A stretch of 64,000 bases of DNA from Anticarsia gemmatalis (lineage: Eukaryota > Arthropoda > Insecta > Lepidoptera > Erebidae), in the NCBI RefSeq assembly GCF_050436995.1, contig NC_134764.1, forward strand, positions 8,060,001-8,124,000, written 5' to 3'. Shown in pieces: positions 46,076-58,464 of the stretch. The position numbers and the translations under genes were made by a program. The notes below the pieces were generated by a model. The model had not been told where the DNA came from. It saw only the letters and a list, made by a program, of their open reading frames with translations, and did no database searches. Position 1 is the stretch's first letter; every line of letters starts with the position of its first letter.

Positions 46076-46732
46076 ATTTATGAGTAAATATAACTGACTT
46101 GTGAGACCTAGTCCTAAATATAATACTTTTGAATTTTTACATGGTTATCTAAAGCCGCCCCTAGACCTGCAATAATAATTTACGTATTTTAACTATCAAA
46201 AATATTGCTTGCTCTTAACTTAAATTGCCCAACATTATATATTTATGTACAGTCTAAAACTACTAAACTCTACAATAAAAACTAAACTAATTCTAAACAT
46301 CTTCAGGGGAAAATAAATGCCCGAAGTAAAAAATCCTACGTGTTAGGAAAACAGTCATAAAAAAATACGTTTTCAAGAGTGCGTTCCACTCGTAGCATTG
46401 AATTCGAGTGTGCGCGTGCCCTTAGGCTATAGATTCGTCCGCCGCCACACAGTCTCGCCCCATAAGACGGTAAAGTGCGCTGACCTGATTCGAACCCCCT
46501 TCTTCCACCCCCTCCTCCCCTAAAACACCCCCTGAAACGCCACAGACTCCTTGGCAGCGAAATTGGGCGCATTGGTCTCAAATACTACATGTTATAAATG
46601 CCCTTAAGGTTTTATTGCATTATGTAATTGTTTTATGTATAGCTGCTTATGGCGCAGTTGATTGTGTGTCCGACTGCTTATCATGAAGTCTCGGTTAGTT
46701 ATCCCAGTCTTATCTAATTTTGTATTAGTATA

Positions 46733-46978
46733 TCTATACTAATATTATAAAGCTGAAGAGTTTGTTTTTTTGAAGGCGCTAATCTCAGGAACTACTGGAC
46801 CGATTTGAAAAATTCTTTCAGTCTTAGATAGCCCATTTATGTAGGCATTATGTAGGCTATATATCATCACGCTACGACCAATAGGAGCAGGGTACAAGTA
46901 AAAAAATTGTCAAAAACGGGGAAAAATTTCACCCATTCTCTATTATGTGACGCAAGCGAAGTTGCGCGGGTCAGCTAG
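46733..46978 (+). mobile_element. Non-autonomous Helitron
   Basis: Starts TCTATACTAATATTATAAAG and ends GCGCGGGTCAGCTAG before T. Full length. Confidence 0.9.
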
Positions 46979-47865
46979 TATAATATACATAACAGTGAAC
47001 TATATAAAGTTGTCAACAGCCCTTGTATACAGGTATTACGTAGTGTGATTGATCCGTTGTTCAGTCTACTGGCAAAATCGTTTGATGTCCCAAAGGTCGT
47101 GAGCTAGCCGTGAAAATAAACATTATTTTGTAACAAAACAATGAACTGACTTTATATACCTTATACAGTGATTTTATAATTATACTAGTGTATACATGTG
47201 TCTCTGCCTGAGTATTGTTAAGTTTTAAGTAAGTTTAAGTTAAGTTAAGTTTCTCTTTAAGATATTATTTACCATCCTTACAAAATTTCAGAAAGATAAA
47301 ACACACGTTTCGCCATTAACAATGTTAGTCCTATGTAATAGGAAGCAAGCTTTTTGCCATTTACCGAACACGTTACCAAACTCCGGGTTTCTATAGAAAA
47401 ATTAAAAAGTCGTTACTGAGATTTTCTGTGAAAAATGTCTTAGAAACTGCCCGGAGTCAAGAAGTTGAGGTTGTAGACGTGCCTCGGAGAGCACGTAAAG
47501 CTGTCGGTCTTGCGCCACACCTCTCACTGGTCGTGTCGGTTATCCGTCCCACCGGGTTATGAGAGTAAAGGAATAGAGAGTGTACCTGTGTCTTGTGCAC
47601 ACACTTGGATATTATAAATCAAGACCTGCACCACTAGGACAATATTACTCAGTAATACAAATAAGACGAAATCAACAGCATTCTGTCGAGAATTGGACCC
47701 AAGACTTCTGCACAGCAGTCGCAAACACTAACTACGCTACATAAACCAAATCATATTTTAAGTTATTTTACATTAAAAAATGATAAACTGTATGAAAACT
47801 TCAATTGAAACCACTGTGGATAAGTGTAAAATCGATTTCTTTACTTTTAACGACAATTTAATGGG

Positions 47866-47908
47866 TTTACACATATCTATGTATAAGTTATACATAGATA
47901 TGTGTAAA
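47866..47908. repeat. Perfect 20-bp inverted repeat with 3-bp loop
   Basis: The left arm TTTACACATATCTATGTATA is followed by AGT and then the exact reverse complement. It is the tightest palindrome seen in the window. Origin unknown; possibly a collapsed MITE or a cruciform-forming site. Confidence 0.9.
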
Positions 47909-48702
47909 ATAAATATTCACTGTAAATTCCAATCTATACCAGAAAGGAAATTACTACTCTTTACTCTACTAGTCTGTTTGTTTGTTTGTTCACAGTACGC
48001 TCAATCAGTCAGAATTATTTGAAAAATATTATGATTTTTGAAAATTACGTAAATATTTTTAAAATATCGCACCACACATATTACTGAAATGAACAACGAG
48101 TCTTATGCGCGTTTTTTTCGAGGCTACGATACCTAATAAAATAAGGTATGGTAAAGTTTTCAAAAAATAAATTTTAATAACGTGACTATCATATAAACAG
48201 TTAGATTATGATTGGCAAAAACCTTTTTCTCCGAAACGATTGAATTATTTACATACATACTTGAATACACGCCTTTTTCTCAAAGGGGAAGGCAGAGCCG
48301 AAATAACACCCATTGATACGATCCTTATTAACTTGAATAATTTGATTCCAATTATATGCTGAAATAGGCCAAATTATCAAAGATTTTTTGTCTTAAAATA
48401 GCCAAAGAAATCTCCGGAAATAAAAATCTGAAGCTTGTTCATGATAATTTTAACAGTAGCTTGTACAAGAAAAGAAGTACTTATTAAACCGTGCTTTAAA
48501 ACCGCCTCCCTGAGGACCTACCCTCATTCTGAACTTTAAACCATTGTGGAATTTATACAAACGGAAATATACATAGGGATTTTACAGTCGTTTTACCGCA
48601 TTTTAACTTTATGTTAAAGCGATTATTAAATTAATGTTTCTAAATTAAACTTTTTCTTTAACTCCTGGTCAAACAGCTACAACTACACATTAAAACCAGC
48701 CA

Positions 48703-48872
48703 ACTGTGTAGGACTTTGTTTATAGTGTCCAAGTGTGTGCACAACACACAGGTACACTCGCTATTCCCTCACTCTCGACACGACCAATCTGGAGAGGTCA
48801 GACCCAGGACCGACACTTGTACGCAACACGGAGGTCTACAACCTCAACTTTCTGACACCGGGCAAGTGATAT
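48703..48872. repeat. Dispersed repeat shared with 10903-11095
   Basis: GGACTTTGTTTATAGTG, GGTACACTCGCTATTCCCTC, GACCGACACT and CTGACACCGGGCAAGTG occur in the same order as at 10903-11095. Confidence 0.55.
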
Positions 48873-49384
48873 AACATTGCTTACGGATCGGCAACGCGTT
48901 TCGAACGAATTTCGTCAACTGTGGACGAATCGAAACGTCAGGCAATAAATTTTGTATTGTGTACAAACCGCGATAGCTTTAATCCGGTCAAGTGGTCAAT
49001 CAACCCCCTAACAGTAAAAGAAGATGCAAAACCTGCATATGTAAGTACTTAGATAATAACAGAACACGATTCAACAAGAACATTTAAAAGTTATGATTAT
49101 AACGGCTTCCAACGGCTGCAAGCTCTCACGGGGAGTCCATAACTCGTAATGCTCCTACTATTTTCTCGTTGGCAACACGCTGCATGGCTGACTGGCTGCC
49201 AAATAGTCAGTACGTGTTATAATTAAGATATATCCACCGCAGCCATGACCAGAGATTACGTTTCAAATTACAAACTAGCATCTGCCACATTGCGTTTGCA
49301 TGTTAGAGTATTATTTTTGTAAAAAATGGCTTTATGTGTAACGGAAAGGTCGGGACGAGCTATATCGCAGTTTTTACAGTCTAC

Positions 49385-49540
49385 TACTATCGAAATACTA
49401 TCGAAAGTTACAGAAAGTTAGTTAAAGTATACTTTCGAGAGTTTAACACCTAAAATATTCTTAAAGATTAGTTCCTACGGCATCCGCTGGGGGCGCCGAT
49501 TAGGTTTTTTTCATATATCGGACATGCCGAGCTACTATTA
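49385..49540. mobile_element. MITE-like element A, copy 3
   Basis: CTACTACTATCGAAATACTA, TTCCTACGGCATCCGCTGGG and GGGCGCCGATTAGG match blocks of 6195-6375 and 8105-8280. Confidence 0.5.
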
Positions 49541-49553
49541 GGATATATCTATA

Positions 49554-49795
49554 TCTATACTAATATTATAAAGCTGAAGAGTTTGTTTGTTTCTTTGTTT
49601 GAACGCGCTAATCTCAGGAACTACTGGTCCGATTTGTTTAAGTGTTAGATAGCCTATTTATCGAGGAAGGCTTTTATATATCATCACGCTACGACCAATA
49701 GGAGCAGAGTAACAGTAAAAAGTGTTACAAAAACGGGGAAAATTCTGATCCATTCTCTCTTATGTGACGCAAGCGAAGTTGCGCGGGTCAGCTAG
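49554..49795 (+). mobile_element. Non-autonomous Helitron
   Basis: Starts TCTATACTAATATTATAAAG and ends GCGCGGGTCAGCTAG before T, with a few small internal deletions. Confidence 0.9.
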
Positions 49796-50499
49796 TCTTA
49801 TAGAAAAAAAAACCGATAGAACTTTGTTCGATCTATAAATTGAACTCGAGGCCTCTCGGCAGTTGCGTACGCTACCGATTGCCCTGAACAGGAAGTCATC
49901 TTAGAGAAAATAATTTAACTGTGCAAATACTATAGTGTGAAAGGCTCTCTAAACTTTACTTATTATATCGTTATGTAGTTTGAGATTTAGTGCGCCTTCA
50001 CCTTAAAGTCTGAGATGATTGAAGCGTCTAGACGAAATCACGTTCAGACAATCTATCGACAATATTGATATTCCACTAATAATATTCCTACTCTCTTGTT
50101 CTTCTTGAAAGTTATAAAGGTACGAGAAAATAATTCATGTCTTTAAGCTTTATAAAATGCATTTTTTTTCGATGATCACTACTAAATTGTAAAATAAAAT
50201 TTCTCTCTCACGCTTCTGTCTGATCAAGTACGACCTCTCTTCTATACATATTGTAGTTACCTCCTCGCGTTTGATTGTGTACTTGCGATGAACTCAAATT
50301 CTGTTTAAGGGATTTTCATGCGGTTTTTACCCAAAGATTGAGTGATTATCGTAGAAGAATTTAATGTATTATTCGTTACTAGTGGACCGCCACGGCCTCA
50401 ACCAGTTTGAAAACTTATTCTTAAAAACTTTTACAGTTGTTACATATGAACCTTCCTCTTGTATCATTTTAGCTATTAACATAAGGCTTAGTTTGATGC

Positions 50500-50835
50500 T
50501 GTGTAGTACAGCCGCGCGGATCGATCTCTGAGGTTAAGCTACGGTTGCCGAGCTTGTTCTGTAAATGAGCGACCATCTTATACATATCTAATTCCTCCGT
50601 GTTTCGAAAGACACGTTAAATTGTGGGCCCCGACTGTCATTTTCAAAGCTCTTTGACGGTCGTAACAGAAGCTTGAAAGTCTGACAACCAGTCTTACCGA
50701 AGAGTATCGTGTTATAACCCCGGTAACTGGGTTGTGGAGGTCCGATAGGCAGTCGCCCCATGTTAAATATTGCTATTCAGCTGCATCCGGTGAGACTGGA
50801 AGCCGGCTGTAACATGGTTGGAAGAAAGGCTAGGC
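50500..50835 (+). repeat. 5S-derived SINE, nearly complete
   Basis: The head near 50515-50575 (GATCTCTGAGGTTAAGCTAC, then GAGCGACCATC) resembles the 5S rRNA internal promoter. The body contains TCCTCCGTGTTTCGAAAGAC, CAGTCTTACCGAAGAGTATC and GGTGAGACTGGAAGCCGGCT. The reverse copy is at 44045-44350. Confidence 0.7.
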
Positions 50836-51177
50836 TCATAATAGTACAGGTTATCCCGACGTGTCTTTAGGAACTACAAACTTACTATAAACAATATTAA
50901 TGAAGAGTGAAAACATTAAATTCCACGTAAACGCTGGAAGGTCAATGTTGATGATTCAGTGCCGTAACCCTGACAACTCGATCGTAGCTAGCTAGCTATA
51001 TGTTCTCTGTATCACAGCTTCCGTTTCTACGAACAGGATTGCAGTGAAAGTGATAAAGGCGACGACTGATAAGATACTTATAAAGCACAAATTGTGTGCG
51101 ACGAACGTTATGCGAATGTAATGAAATGACGCTTTTGTGAAATCATTAGTAAAGTTTGTGAACATCTTGCACTTCTA

Positions 51178-51345
51178 GCTTCTACCCGCGATTTCGTCCG
51201 CGTGATAAAAATTCTCGGGGCTAATTATACTATGTACTTAACCAGGATAAAAACCATTCGTACCTATGCAAAATTTTATTAAAATCTGTTTTGTAGTTTT
51301 GTCGTGGTTGAGTATCAAACCACCATCCATGTTCGATTTCTCACA
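51178..51345 (+). repeat. Dispersed repeat (Helitron/MITE-like)
   Basis: TTCTACCCGCGATTTCGTCC is a string I recognise as common in moth genomes. It is followed by a body with TTAAAATCTGTTTTGTAGTT. Ends not resolved. Confidence 0.4.
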
Positions 51346-51882
51346 TTTATAACATTAGTTAGACTAGTTTTCCCGTGGCTTGTGTATAATTTGACTTAAA
51401 CAAAATTTAGTTTCGGCACTCCGAAGAGTATAACAACTATCAACACACATACTTATTTTTTTATTTCATAGTAAGTGAGTTGGTAAAACAGTAGGTAACA
51501 AATAGTGCTGCATCGATGTTACACTATGATTAACGAGCGTCGCTGCTCTCATGTGCTGCGACCCTACGTCGGTTGTATATATATTGGTATATAATATTCA
51601 ATTCGCCGGAACTCCGTCGGCCCTGCACTTTGTGTACAAAAGGCCATGGGTTACGCGTGTTTCCCAGTATCGATTTTATTCCACGCATTTGTTTTGGTTT
51701 ACTCAACAAAGGCACGGTCGTAGTTTGTGGTTTAAAAAACATTATTATGAAGCGTTATAGCCAAATTTGGGCATAATTCAGTTATAGTTTCGACTAAAAA
51801 ATAATATATTGACTGCCTTTATGCCTTGTAGCCAAGACATTGACTTAAATTAATTTTCTTTTCTATTAAAAAAATATATAAT

Positions 51883-52010
51883 GACTGCACCTGAGGACCA
51901 TACGGTAGTGCGTAAGTTGACACGACGCTGTCAACACTGACGACGAACGGTCTTGAGTTTGATTCCCAGGTTGGGCAACATGCTACTGAGATTTTCTAAT
52001 TTATCTCGAA
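51883..52010 (+). repeat. SINE-like sequence
   Basis: A GTAGTGCGTAAGTTG A-box-like string and GAGTTTGATTCCCAGG B-box-like string are spaced as in tRNA-derived SINEs. It is weak. Confidence 0.35.
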
Positions 52011-52139
52011 ATATTTCGATAGTAATCCAGAGTTTGGTAACGTATCCGGTATAATTATGACAATAGGCTCACTCCTATTACATGTAACTATCATTGTAAG
52101 TGGCGAACCATGGGTGTATTTCACTACCTCAAAGTGTGT

Positions 52140-52171
52140 GTGTATGTACTTAGACCTCTAAGTACATACAC
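52140..52171. repeat. 15-bp palindrome arms
   Basis: GTGTATGTACTTAGA, a 2-bp loop, then the exact reverse complement. A simple hairpin with no gene nearby. Confidence 0.85.
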
Positions 52172-52762
52172 TTTTAGGTATAACGTGATAGATGTAACAC
52201 TAGCAGATAACGGTGGCAGTCACATTAATATAATTATTTTTCTCTCCATAAAATCATTTCCCGTGTCTTAAAGACAATTTTACAAAACCTCGAATTGGTT
52301 GAGCCGTTCTTGCGCTTAGCAACACAATTATCGATTCATTTTAATATTGTAAGTTGAAATAAACATTACCGTTGAAACAGCTTCTCCCTCTACATTTTCA
52401 AACTCAAAGCTTAAACGTCCATGCATTTCGCTATTCAATATCATAAATCGTTTTGAAATCCAGTTCATAATAGTGGGCAGATGATCGGCATTCAGCGGAT
52501 ATCTCCGGGCGGTCTTAACGTCGATCCATCAACTCACTTGAGGCCGCTAATGGCTCTCTTCTATGTACTATAACCTTATAAATGATCTCTTAACGATGAT
52601 GTGTGGATATTTCTTAAGAATGTAATTAAACTATGTAAATATGTATCTAGTCAATAATACTATATTATATTGGTATTACATAGATGACTATCACGCTCCG
52701 CTCAAGTAAAAATTGAAAAGCCAAGTGCGAGTTGGATTCACACACGAAGTGTTCCGTAGCAT

Positions 52763-53024
52763 TTATACTAATAGAGTATTATAAAGCTGAAGAGTTTGTT
52801 TGTTTGTTTGTTTGAACGCGCTAATCTCAGAAACTACTGGCGGGAATTGGACAATTCTTTCAATGTTAGATAGCCCATTTATCGAGGAAGGCTATAGGCT
52901 ATATTATTATATCAAAGGCTACGACTGATAGGAGCAGAGTACCAGTAAAAATGTGACAAAAACGGAGAAAATGTTGACCCATTCTCTCTTATGTGACGCA
53001 AGCGAAGTTGCGCGGGTCAGCTAG
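52763..53024 (+). mobile_element. Non-autonomous Helitron with altered 5' end
   Basis: The 5' end reads TTATACTAATAGAGTATTAT and the 3' end GCGCGGGTCAGCTAG before T. The stretch just before it (about 52720-52760, GTGCGAGTTGGATTCACACA) is a piece of another common moth repeat, related to 62488-62580. Confidence 0.85.
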
Positions 53025-53228
53025 TTATAAAGCGTCAAAACAACATATTTGTTACATGGGAGCCCCCTCAATTGTTTTTTAGAGAATCATGCTTGGAAAG
53101 TTTGTGGCACGCGAAAATGCCAAATAAACTACATTTAGAAAATCAGTAACCCACAGGCTTATGCAGCTGGCTGTGACCTGTTTGATACGTCTACTTTTTT
53201 GGGAAGCCCTGAGAAATAATAGCTATAG

Positions 53229-53416
53229 TCTATCTAGATCAATGGTTCCCAACCAGTGGTCCGTGGAAGCCAAAATATGGTCCGCCAATAATATTAAAAT
53301 TTAAAATTCTCAGGACGATTATTACATATTTTTAATATACTTACATAGTGGTCCCTGCTAACCAGAATAATATAAAAGTGGTCCCGGACTAAGAAAAGCT
53401 TGGGAACCCCTGGTCT
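53229..53416. mobile_element. hAT-type MITE with 8-bp target duplication
   Basis: Left end CAATGGTTCCCAACCA, right end AGCTTGGGAACCCCTG (imperfect inverted repeats). It is flanked by ATCTAGAT and GTCTAGAT, an 8-bp near-duplication as hAT elements make. About 170 bp, non-coding. Confidence 0.7.
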
Positions 53417-54299
53417 AGATACATCGTGCATGGTAAGGCTACTTACTAAGTAGTCGGTCTATACAATATTACACTAGTTCTTGAACGTCGGTCGGCTTGT
53501 ACGGTCGCGTGTACGTCTGAATATTTCAGAGAATACCGAACGCACGCGGCTGAAACGACCGGTTTCATATTGTATATTGTACTTTGATTCTAATTTTATG
53601 TGCCCACCCTGATAAGCTTGAATATATAACTTTTTATATTTCCTATGTTTTTGCCCGACAGTGTTTAGGTCTTCCAATGTTTCTACACTTCTAAAAACGT
53701 TTCAGAATTGCGGACAAAGGGTAGAAAAAAATAAACCTGTTTTAACTTTTGTCTATATTTGTTACTTTTGTTGTTTTAACTTACAATATAAAAGTGCCAT
53801 AAGTATCACATTAATTATTATTCCATGTTACAGGGAGCGAGCCTATTGCCATATACCGAGTACGTTGTTAAACTCCAGGATTCTATTAAAATAATTATAC
53901 ATAAAAAGTATTGCGATATATTCTAATAAAAATTGTAACTTAAGGCCACTAGCACTTTACCCGACCTAGGAATCGAACCCGAGACCTTGTCAGCTGTTGC
54001 ATACACTACTCTACTCAGACCACAGAGGAAGTCTTAAAATATTGAAAATCAAACGGAGAAAAATTCATGATCGTAATAAGATTGTTTCAATCGCAGCTGT
54101 ACATGTTGATAAATTACATTACATCTTCGACTCAATGCATACAATAACACTCGTTTGACAAGCTTTCAGTCACACCAGGCAATGTAATGAACAAACATAC
54201 ATACATACATAACATCACGCATGTTATACCCAAAGATTTAAGCAGAGGTGTATAAAAAACCCGGACTTTTGCAACGTGCCCGGTAAATGGCAATAGAGG

Positions 54300-54560
54300 C
54301 GCTCATAGCTATTTGTGCTCACCGGTCGGTAAACGATCTGTGGGTTAAGCAACCTTTGGCGCGGTCATTCTATAGATGGGTGACCGCATAGTGGTATTTG
54401 AACTGAGCGTCTCCGGGCTTCGGAGGGCACGTAAAAGTCGATCCCGGTTGTTGTCAATTAAGATAACAGTGAAGCCATGTCAAAGGCCTCTCGGGCGGCT
54501 TGAACAACTTTGACACTAGGTTGACCACTAACCATACGATAGATAGATAGATAGAATGGC
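54300..54560 (+). repeat. 5S-like SINE with GATA microsatellite tail
   Basis: GTTAAGCAACCTTTGGCGCG and GATGGGTGACCGC copy the 5S rRNA internal promoter order closely. The body follows and ends in GATAGATAGATAGATAGA near 54540-54555, a typical SINE tail. Confidence 0.65.
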
Positions 54561-55184
54561 AATAGGCTCGCCCCCAATTAAATAGGACTAACTTGGTAAT
54601 GGCGAAACGTGAGTATAAATCATACACCTCTGCATCAAACATTTTGAGTATTGACGTTTTTTATTATCAACACTGATAAGTTATCACTACGGTGCGTGGT
54701 TAATAAAATCCCATAGTCCCCTCTCTATAACGGATAAATTGATAACTTATCAGTTAAAAGATTTACACCTCTTTTTCAAAAGAACATATTCAAAGCTTAA
54801 ATGATCAAATATGAAGATGGCACACAACCATATAAATAAACACAAGTCTTTTGGGTTCTAGATTTAGCCTACGCTCAATTTTATCTTGATAATTTCAGCA
54901 GTTAAGCCGTCAAAGTGTGGCAACCAGACTTCGTCTTACTTTCCAAATAAGTGTTCAATCTTCAATGTCTTAATATCAAATCATACATACTCTATAAGGG
55001 AATTATCAAACGCCTGGTCGACAGTTCCCGTGACCAGAATGCTGGCATTAACTTGGGACAAAGATTAGGTATTGCCATATAACCTGGCAAAGCTGCCAGC
55101 ATTCTGGGAACGTTCCCGATGGACAGTGATGTGGAGGAGTACGATGCGCGCTTTCCATCCTTTATTGTTCTTATTATTATTTTT

Positions 55185-55386
55185 TATGTTACAAAACAGA
55201 ACTCTCGCACTAAGAATTGCTCTAGTGTCGCGGGGACTTTTGCTAACAACGGACACAAAGTACAACCAGACCCAAAACAGTTATTTGTGGATCACACAAA
55301 TAATGTCCCGTGTGGGAATCTAATCCACGACCTCCCGACGTCTTGGTAGCGGCGTGGGGACCTAAACCACTGCGCTACGGAGGCGC
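55185..55386 (-). repeat. tRNA-derived SINE, minus orientation
   Basis: On the minus strand the head reads CGTAGCGCAGTGGTTTAGGT (A box), then GATTAGATTCCCAC (B box). Same type as 18500-18655. Confidence 0.75.
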
Positions 55387-56599
55387 TTTTTATATTATAT
55401 TATCAAGAATATTGTCAATGTATTATTTACTAAGTATAAGTTATTTGTAATCGAATTATGTTTTTACATATCAAATCTAAAAGACAAAAATTGCTAGCAG
55501 CAAAAAACCGAACACGAGCCGAGTTTTTATGGGATCGGAAAGACATGTCAATATAGGACAGTCGGCGTTTTGCCAAGACTAAACAATCGTTGGGCGTGTA
55601 CTTGTAACTAGCTATCCAAAGTACATGAATAAACAACTTTAAAGCCGTTATGCGATTAACTTAGCTAAGGAGGTTTCCGAACCCGCGAGTGCTTCACCTA
55701 TTTATTTATTTAGCCGACTTTATCGAGTGATGAGTATATTACGAGTGTATTTCCCAAGAGTGTTACTGTATTGTTATTGACATCGTGTGAAGAAATCTCG
55801 TTTGATGCTCTGATTTGTACAAATTGTGTTGAGACTTGTTATTTGGTTCAATTTTTGTGATGATTTATGATTAAAATACTGACAGTAATTTAACGAAGAG
55901 ACAATTGATAAATTGGTGATCAAAATTATGTTCTATGAAGTAAATATATTCATGCTTTGAAAACTGAATGTTTAGCTGACTAAAAAATGCACTTTTTACT
56001 TTATAATGATGCAAAAACAAACTACAGAAGCATGATATTAAACAACTAATGCTGTTAGTTATAATGTATGAATCATAGAACGCTGTATAGTGTACAAAGA
56101 ACCGCACTTAGTGCGATCTCTTCCAGACAACCTTACGATGGACTCAAATGACCCGCAGAGACAAGTACTTGCGAGACTTGCAAGCCATTATCACCCTTAA
56201 CAACACCACATTGAACAATCTCCTAGGATTATTAGTTTGATGTAATTACTAAAGCAATTGCCTTATTACAGCCTCGTGGGTGTGCTCTATGTATTCACAA
56301 AGATGGTCATCTAGTCTTGTATTATGGATCTACTTATTCATAGTCTTTTATTATATGCCACTCTTCTCTCTCGTGGCTTTTTAAACACATTTCATCCAAA
56401 AATATAATGAACACAATTCTTTCCCACAGCGTACGGCTATAAGCGAGTAGGTACACATCGTGATTGAAATTGTTTCGTTCACATACAGCTATTTGTAATT
56501 ACATCGCCGAGGACCTTATCAAAAATTCTATAATATCGTCGATAGCCGACTCGTGTACACCTACACCAAAAGGTCAACACAAATGCCAAGTTCATCAAA

Positions 56600-57550
56600 T
56601 ATAGAAAGCATCCAAAAACAATAAGGAGATTGATCAATAAAGCCGTACCCACGGAGCAGGCTGTGTTGACAGGCGCACGCCACCGCCACAGACGACACGT
56701 ACCACGGCGAGCCCCACTCGCCCCACTCGCCCCGCTCGCTACTCGCCCCACTACGTGCATGCACCACTAACGCTCGTTATATTCACATTAACCCCCAATA
56801 TCTGCCTTCATCCAGAGAGGAAATACAAAAACAATTTTCATTCGCTTCGGATAACGATCCGATCGATAAACGCGAAACTCGAATGCGATTACCATTAACA
56901 AGTTGAGCGTTTACGAGCGCTTTGTTACCGAGGCTGGCTGTGCACCGGGAGCGGAGAGCGAGCCCCGCGGTGCAGCTACTAATATGGAGGTGCGGAGTAC
57001 TCACAGTGCAGTCGGCTGGTCGCGCGCGTTACATGGGCTCCGAGGTACACAGCACGGGGACAGTTCGTGTAACAACAGATGCACCTCGTCGTGGCCACTC
57101 CGCGCTCAACTTGCGTAACATTTATATAACGAGACAGCACCGTGGACGACAGCTCGGTCACAGGGCGCGCGCTCCCCGTCGGAGCCTCGCTCCAGGCATG
57201 GCGGCGCGGCGCGGGAGGGCGGCGGCGGAGGCCGGCGGGCGCTCGCGGCGCGGGCACGAGCGGCCTTTGTGTGAGAACCGGGATGTGACGGTGGTCGCTA
57301 CGTTCGGTGGGAAAATAAAAAAGTGTGAATGTGTCGGGCGGAGCGGGCGGCCGGCTGTGAGAGGCACATGCCGCTCGATAGTGGCGCGCGTGCGCGAGGC
57401 GCGGCGCCCGTGACGTCACGCGCGCCTGCGCCCTGCCGCCGCCCGCCTCAATGGGCCGACGACCGAGTGCGAGCCGAGCGCGAGCCGAGTGCGACCCACT
57501 CTACTTCATTATTTGGCTATCACTCACTCAGACGATGTCTATAATCTAAT
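56600..57550. promoter_or_regulatory. GC- and CpG-rich block, putative promoter
   Basis: In an otherwise AT-rich neighbourhood this block is dense in CG, most strongly at 56930-57500. It contains a perfect cAMP-response element (TGACGTCA, 57411-57418) and a short tandem run of CCCCACTCG near 56715-56750. Open frames over it are composition artefacts. The best reading is the promoter and 5' exon of a transcript, possibly RIM-BP (leftward). No TATA box was identified. Confidence 0.45.
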
Positions 57551-58029
57551 GAAGGTTGTGACACCGACCAATTAATATCGCCAGACGTTCTGATTCAGAT
57601 TCAACAGCCTGTGTTATGACGTACGTTAATTACCGACGTTCATGTCGTGTGGCTTTTTAACTGGTTTCAGTTCATGATGACTAACAACTGGTCGATAGGT
57701 GACGTTTGTAAGACATGGAGCAGACGATCACATGCTACAGATGTCGCTACAGCAGCTACGAAATTAAACGAATTGAGATGATCAGCTTACATTCTTCATT
57801 AACCCTTAATCAGTTAATTACTAAACATAATAATATGAAGATGATACAAACTTCGCATAACCAATCCACTATGAATCCAAATAACACATTTGTTTGGTAA
57901 AACCTAACATGACTACTGTCTACGCCTCTACGCCGTAGACTTTCGTAGCGGGCGTTTAAGTCTTTCATATAGGAGATATGAAAAGTTTTTTTTTACTCTG
58001 ACTGGACTTTAAACGTGTTATTCACTTAC

Positions 58030-58464
58030 CTGAAATACATATTCACTCTGTTGAATTTCGTCACTTTTACTTTCGCAGCTTGTCTCTTCGCATGTAATAA
58101 CTTTGACTCCATCATTTTCTTCTACGAATTTGTCAGAATTAAAATTACTTTCAAATTTTGTACTTTTCTCTAGGATTTGGCTTTTATTTTTATTATTTTC
58201 TGTATTCGTTTTAGCATCACTTTCATTCACGGCACTCGGTGGTTCAAGCGCCAAGTCTTGAATCGAAATCCTACTAATGTCATTATTAATTTCAATACAA
58301 TATACTTTTCTTTCACTATTTTGAACTTCCTTATTGCTATTATTCCAATCGCTAGGTACTGTCTCTGTTTCCGATATTTTACGAACTTTGCACAATTTTA
58401 AACAAAAACATGCAATTACATTGCTAAATAAACAGATAAACCAATTTCTTAAAGAACTCCACAT
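58030..58464 (-). CDS. Unrecognised first coding exon with N-terminal membrane segment
   Basis: ATG at 58464 begins MWSSLRNWFICLFSNVIACF, a hydrophobic Cys/Phe-rich segment likely to be a membrane anchor. About 120 residues follow rich in Glu, Asn, Ser and Lys (NNSNKEVQNSERK, SKFESNF-type acidic stretches), predicted disordered. The frame stays open to a good donor (GTATTTCAG/GTAAGT at 58030), so this is a 5' exon whose partner lies to the left. No family recognised. It ends at a codon border, as does the acceptor-like site before RIM-BP exon 1 (43262), so joining to RIM-BP is possible but unproven. It could also belong to an unrelated short gene. Confidence 0.45.

Larger units (their letters stand above)
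43262..58029. other. Long repeat-rich region upstream of RIM-BP
   Basis: No supported coding exon in about 14.8 kb on either strand. It holds Helitrons, SINEs, MITEs and hairpins listed separately. It is either the 5' intron of RIM-BP or an intergenic region. The acceptor-like TGTTGTCGGTAG just before 43261 leaves the intron option open. Confidence 0.5.

Noticed and set aside
56979..57419. ORFs of 146-163 codons on both strands at 57 kb
   Set aside because: High GC lowers stop frequency. Sequences are low-complexity Arg/Ala/Pro with no domain or splice support.
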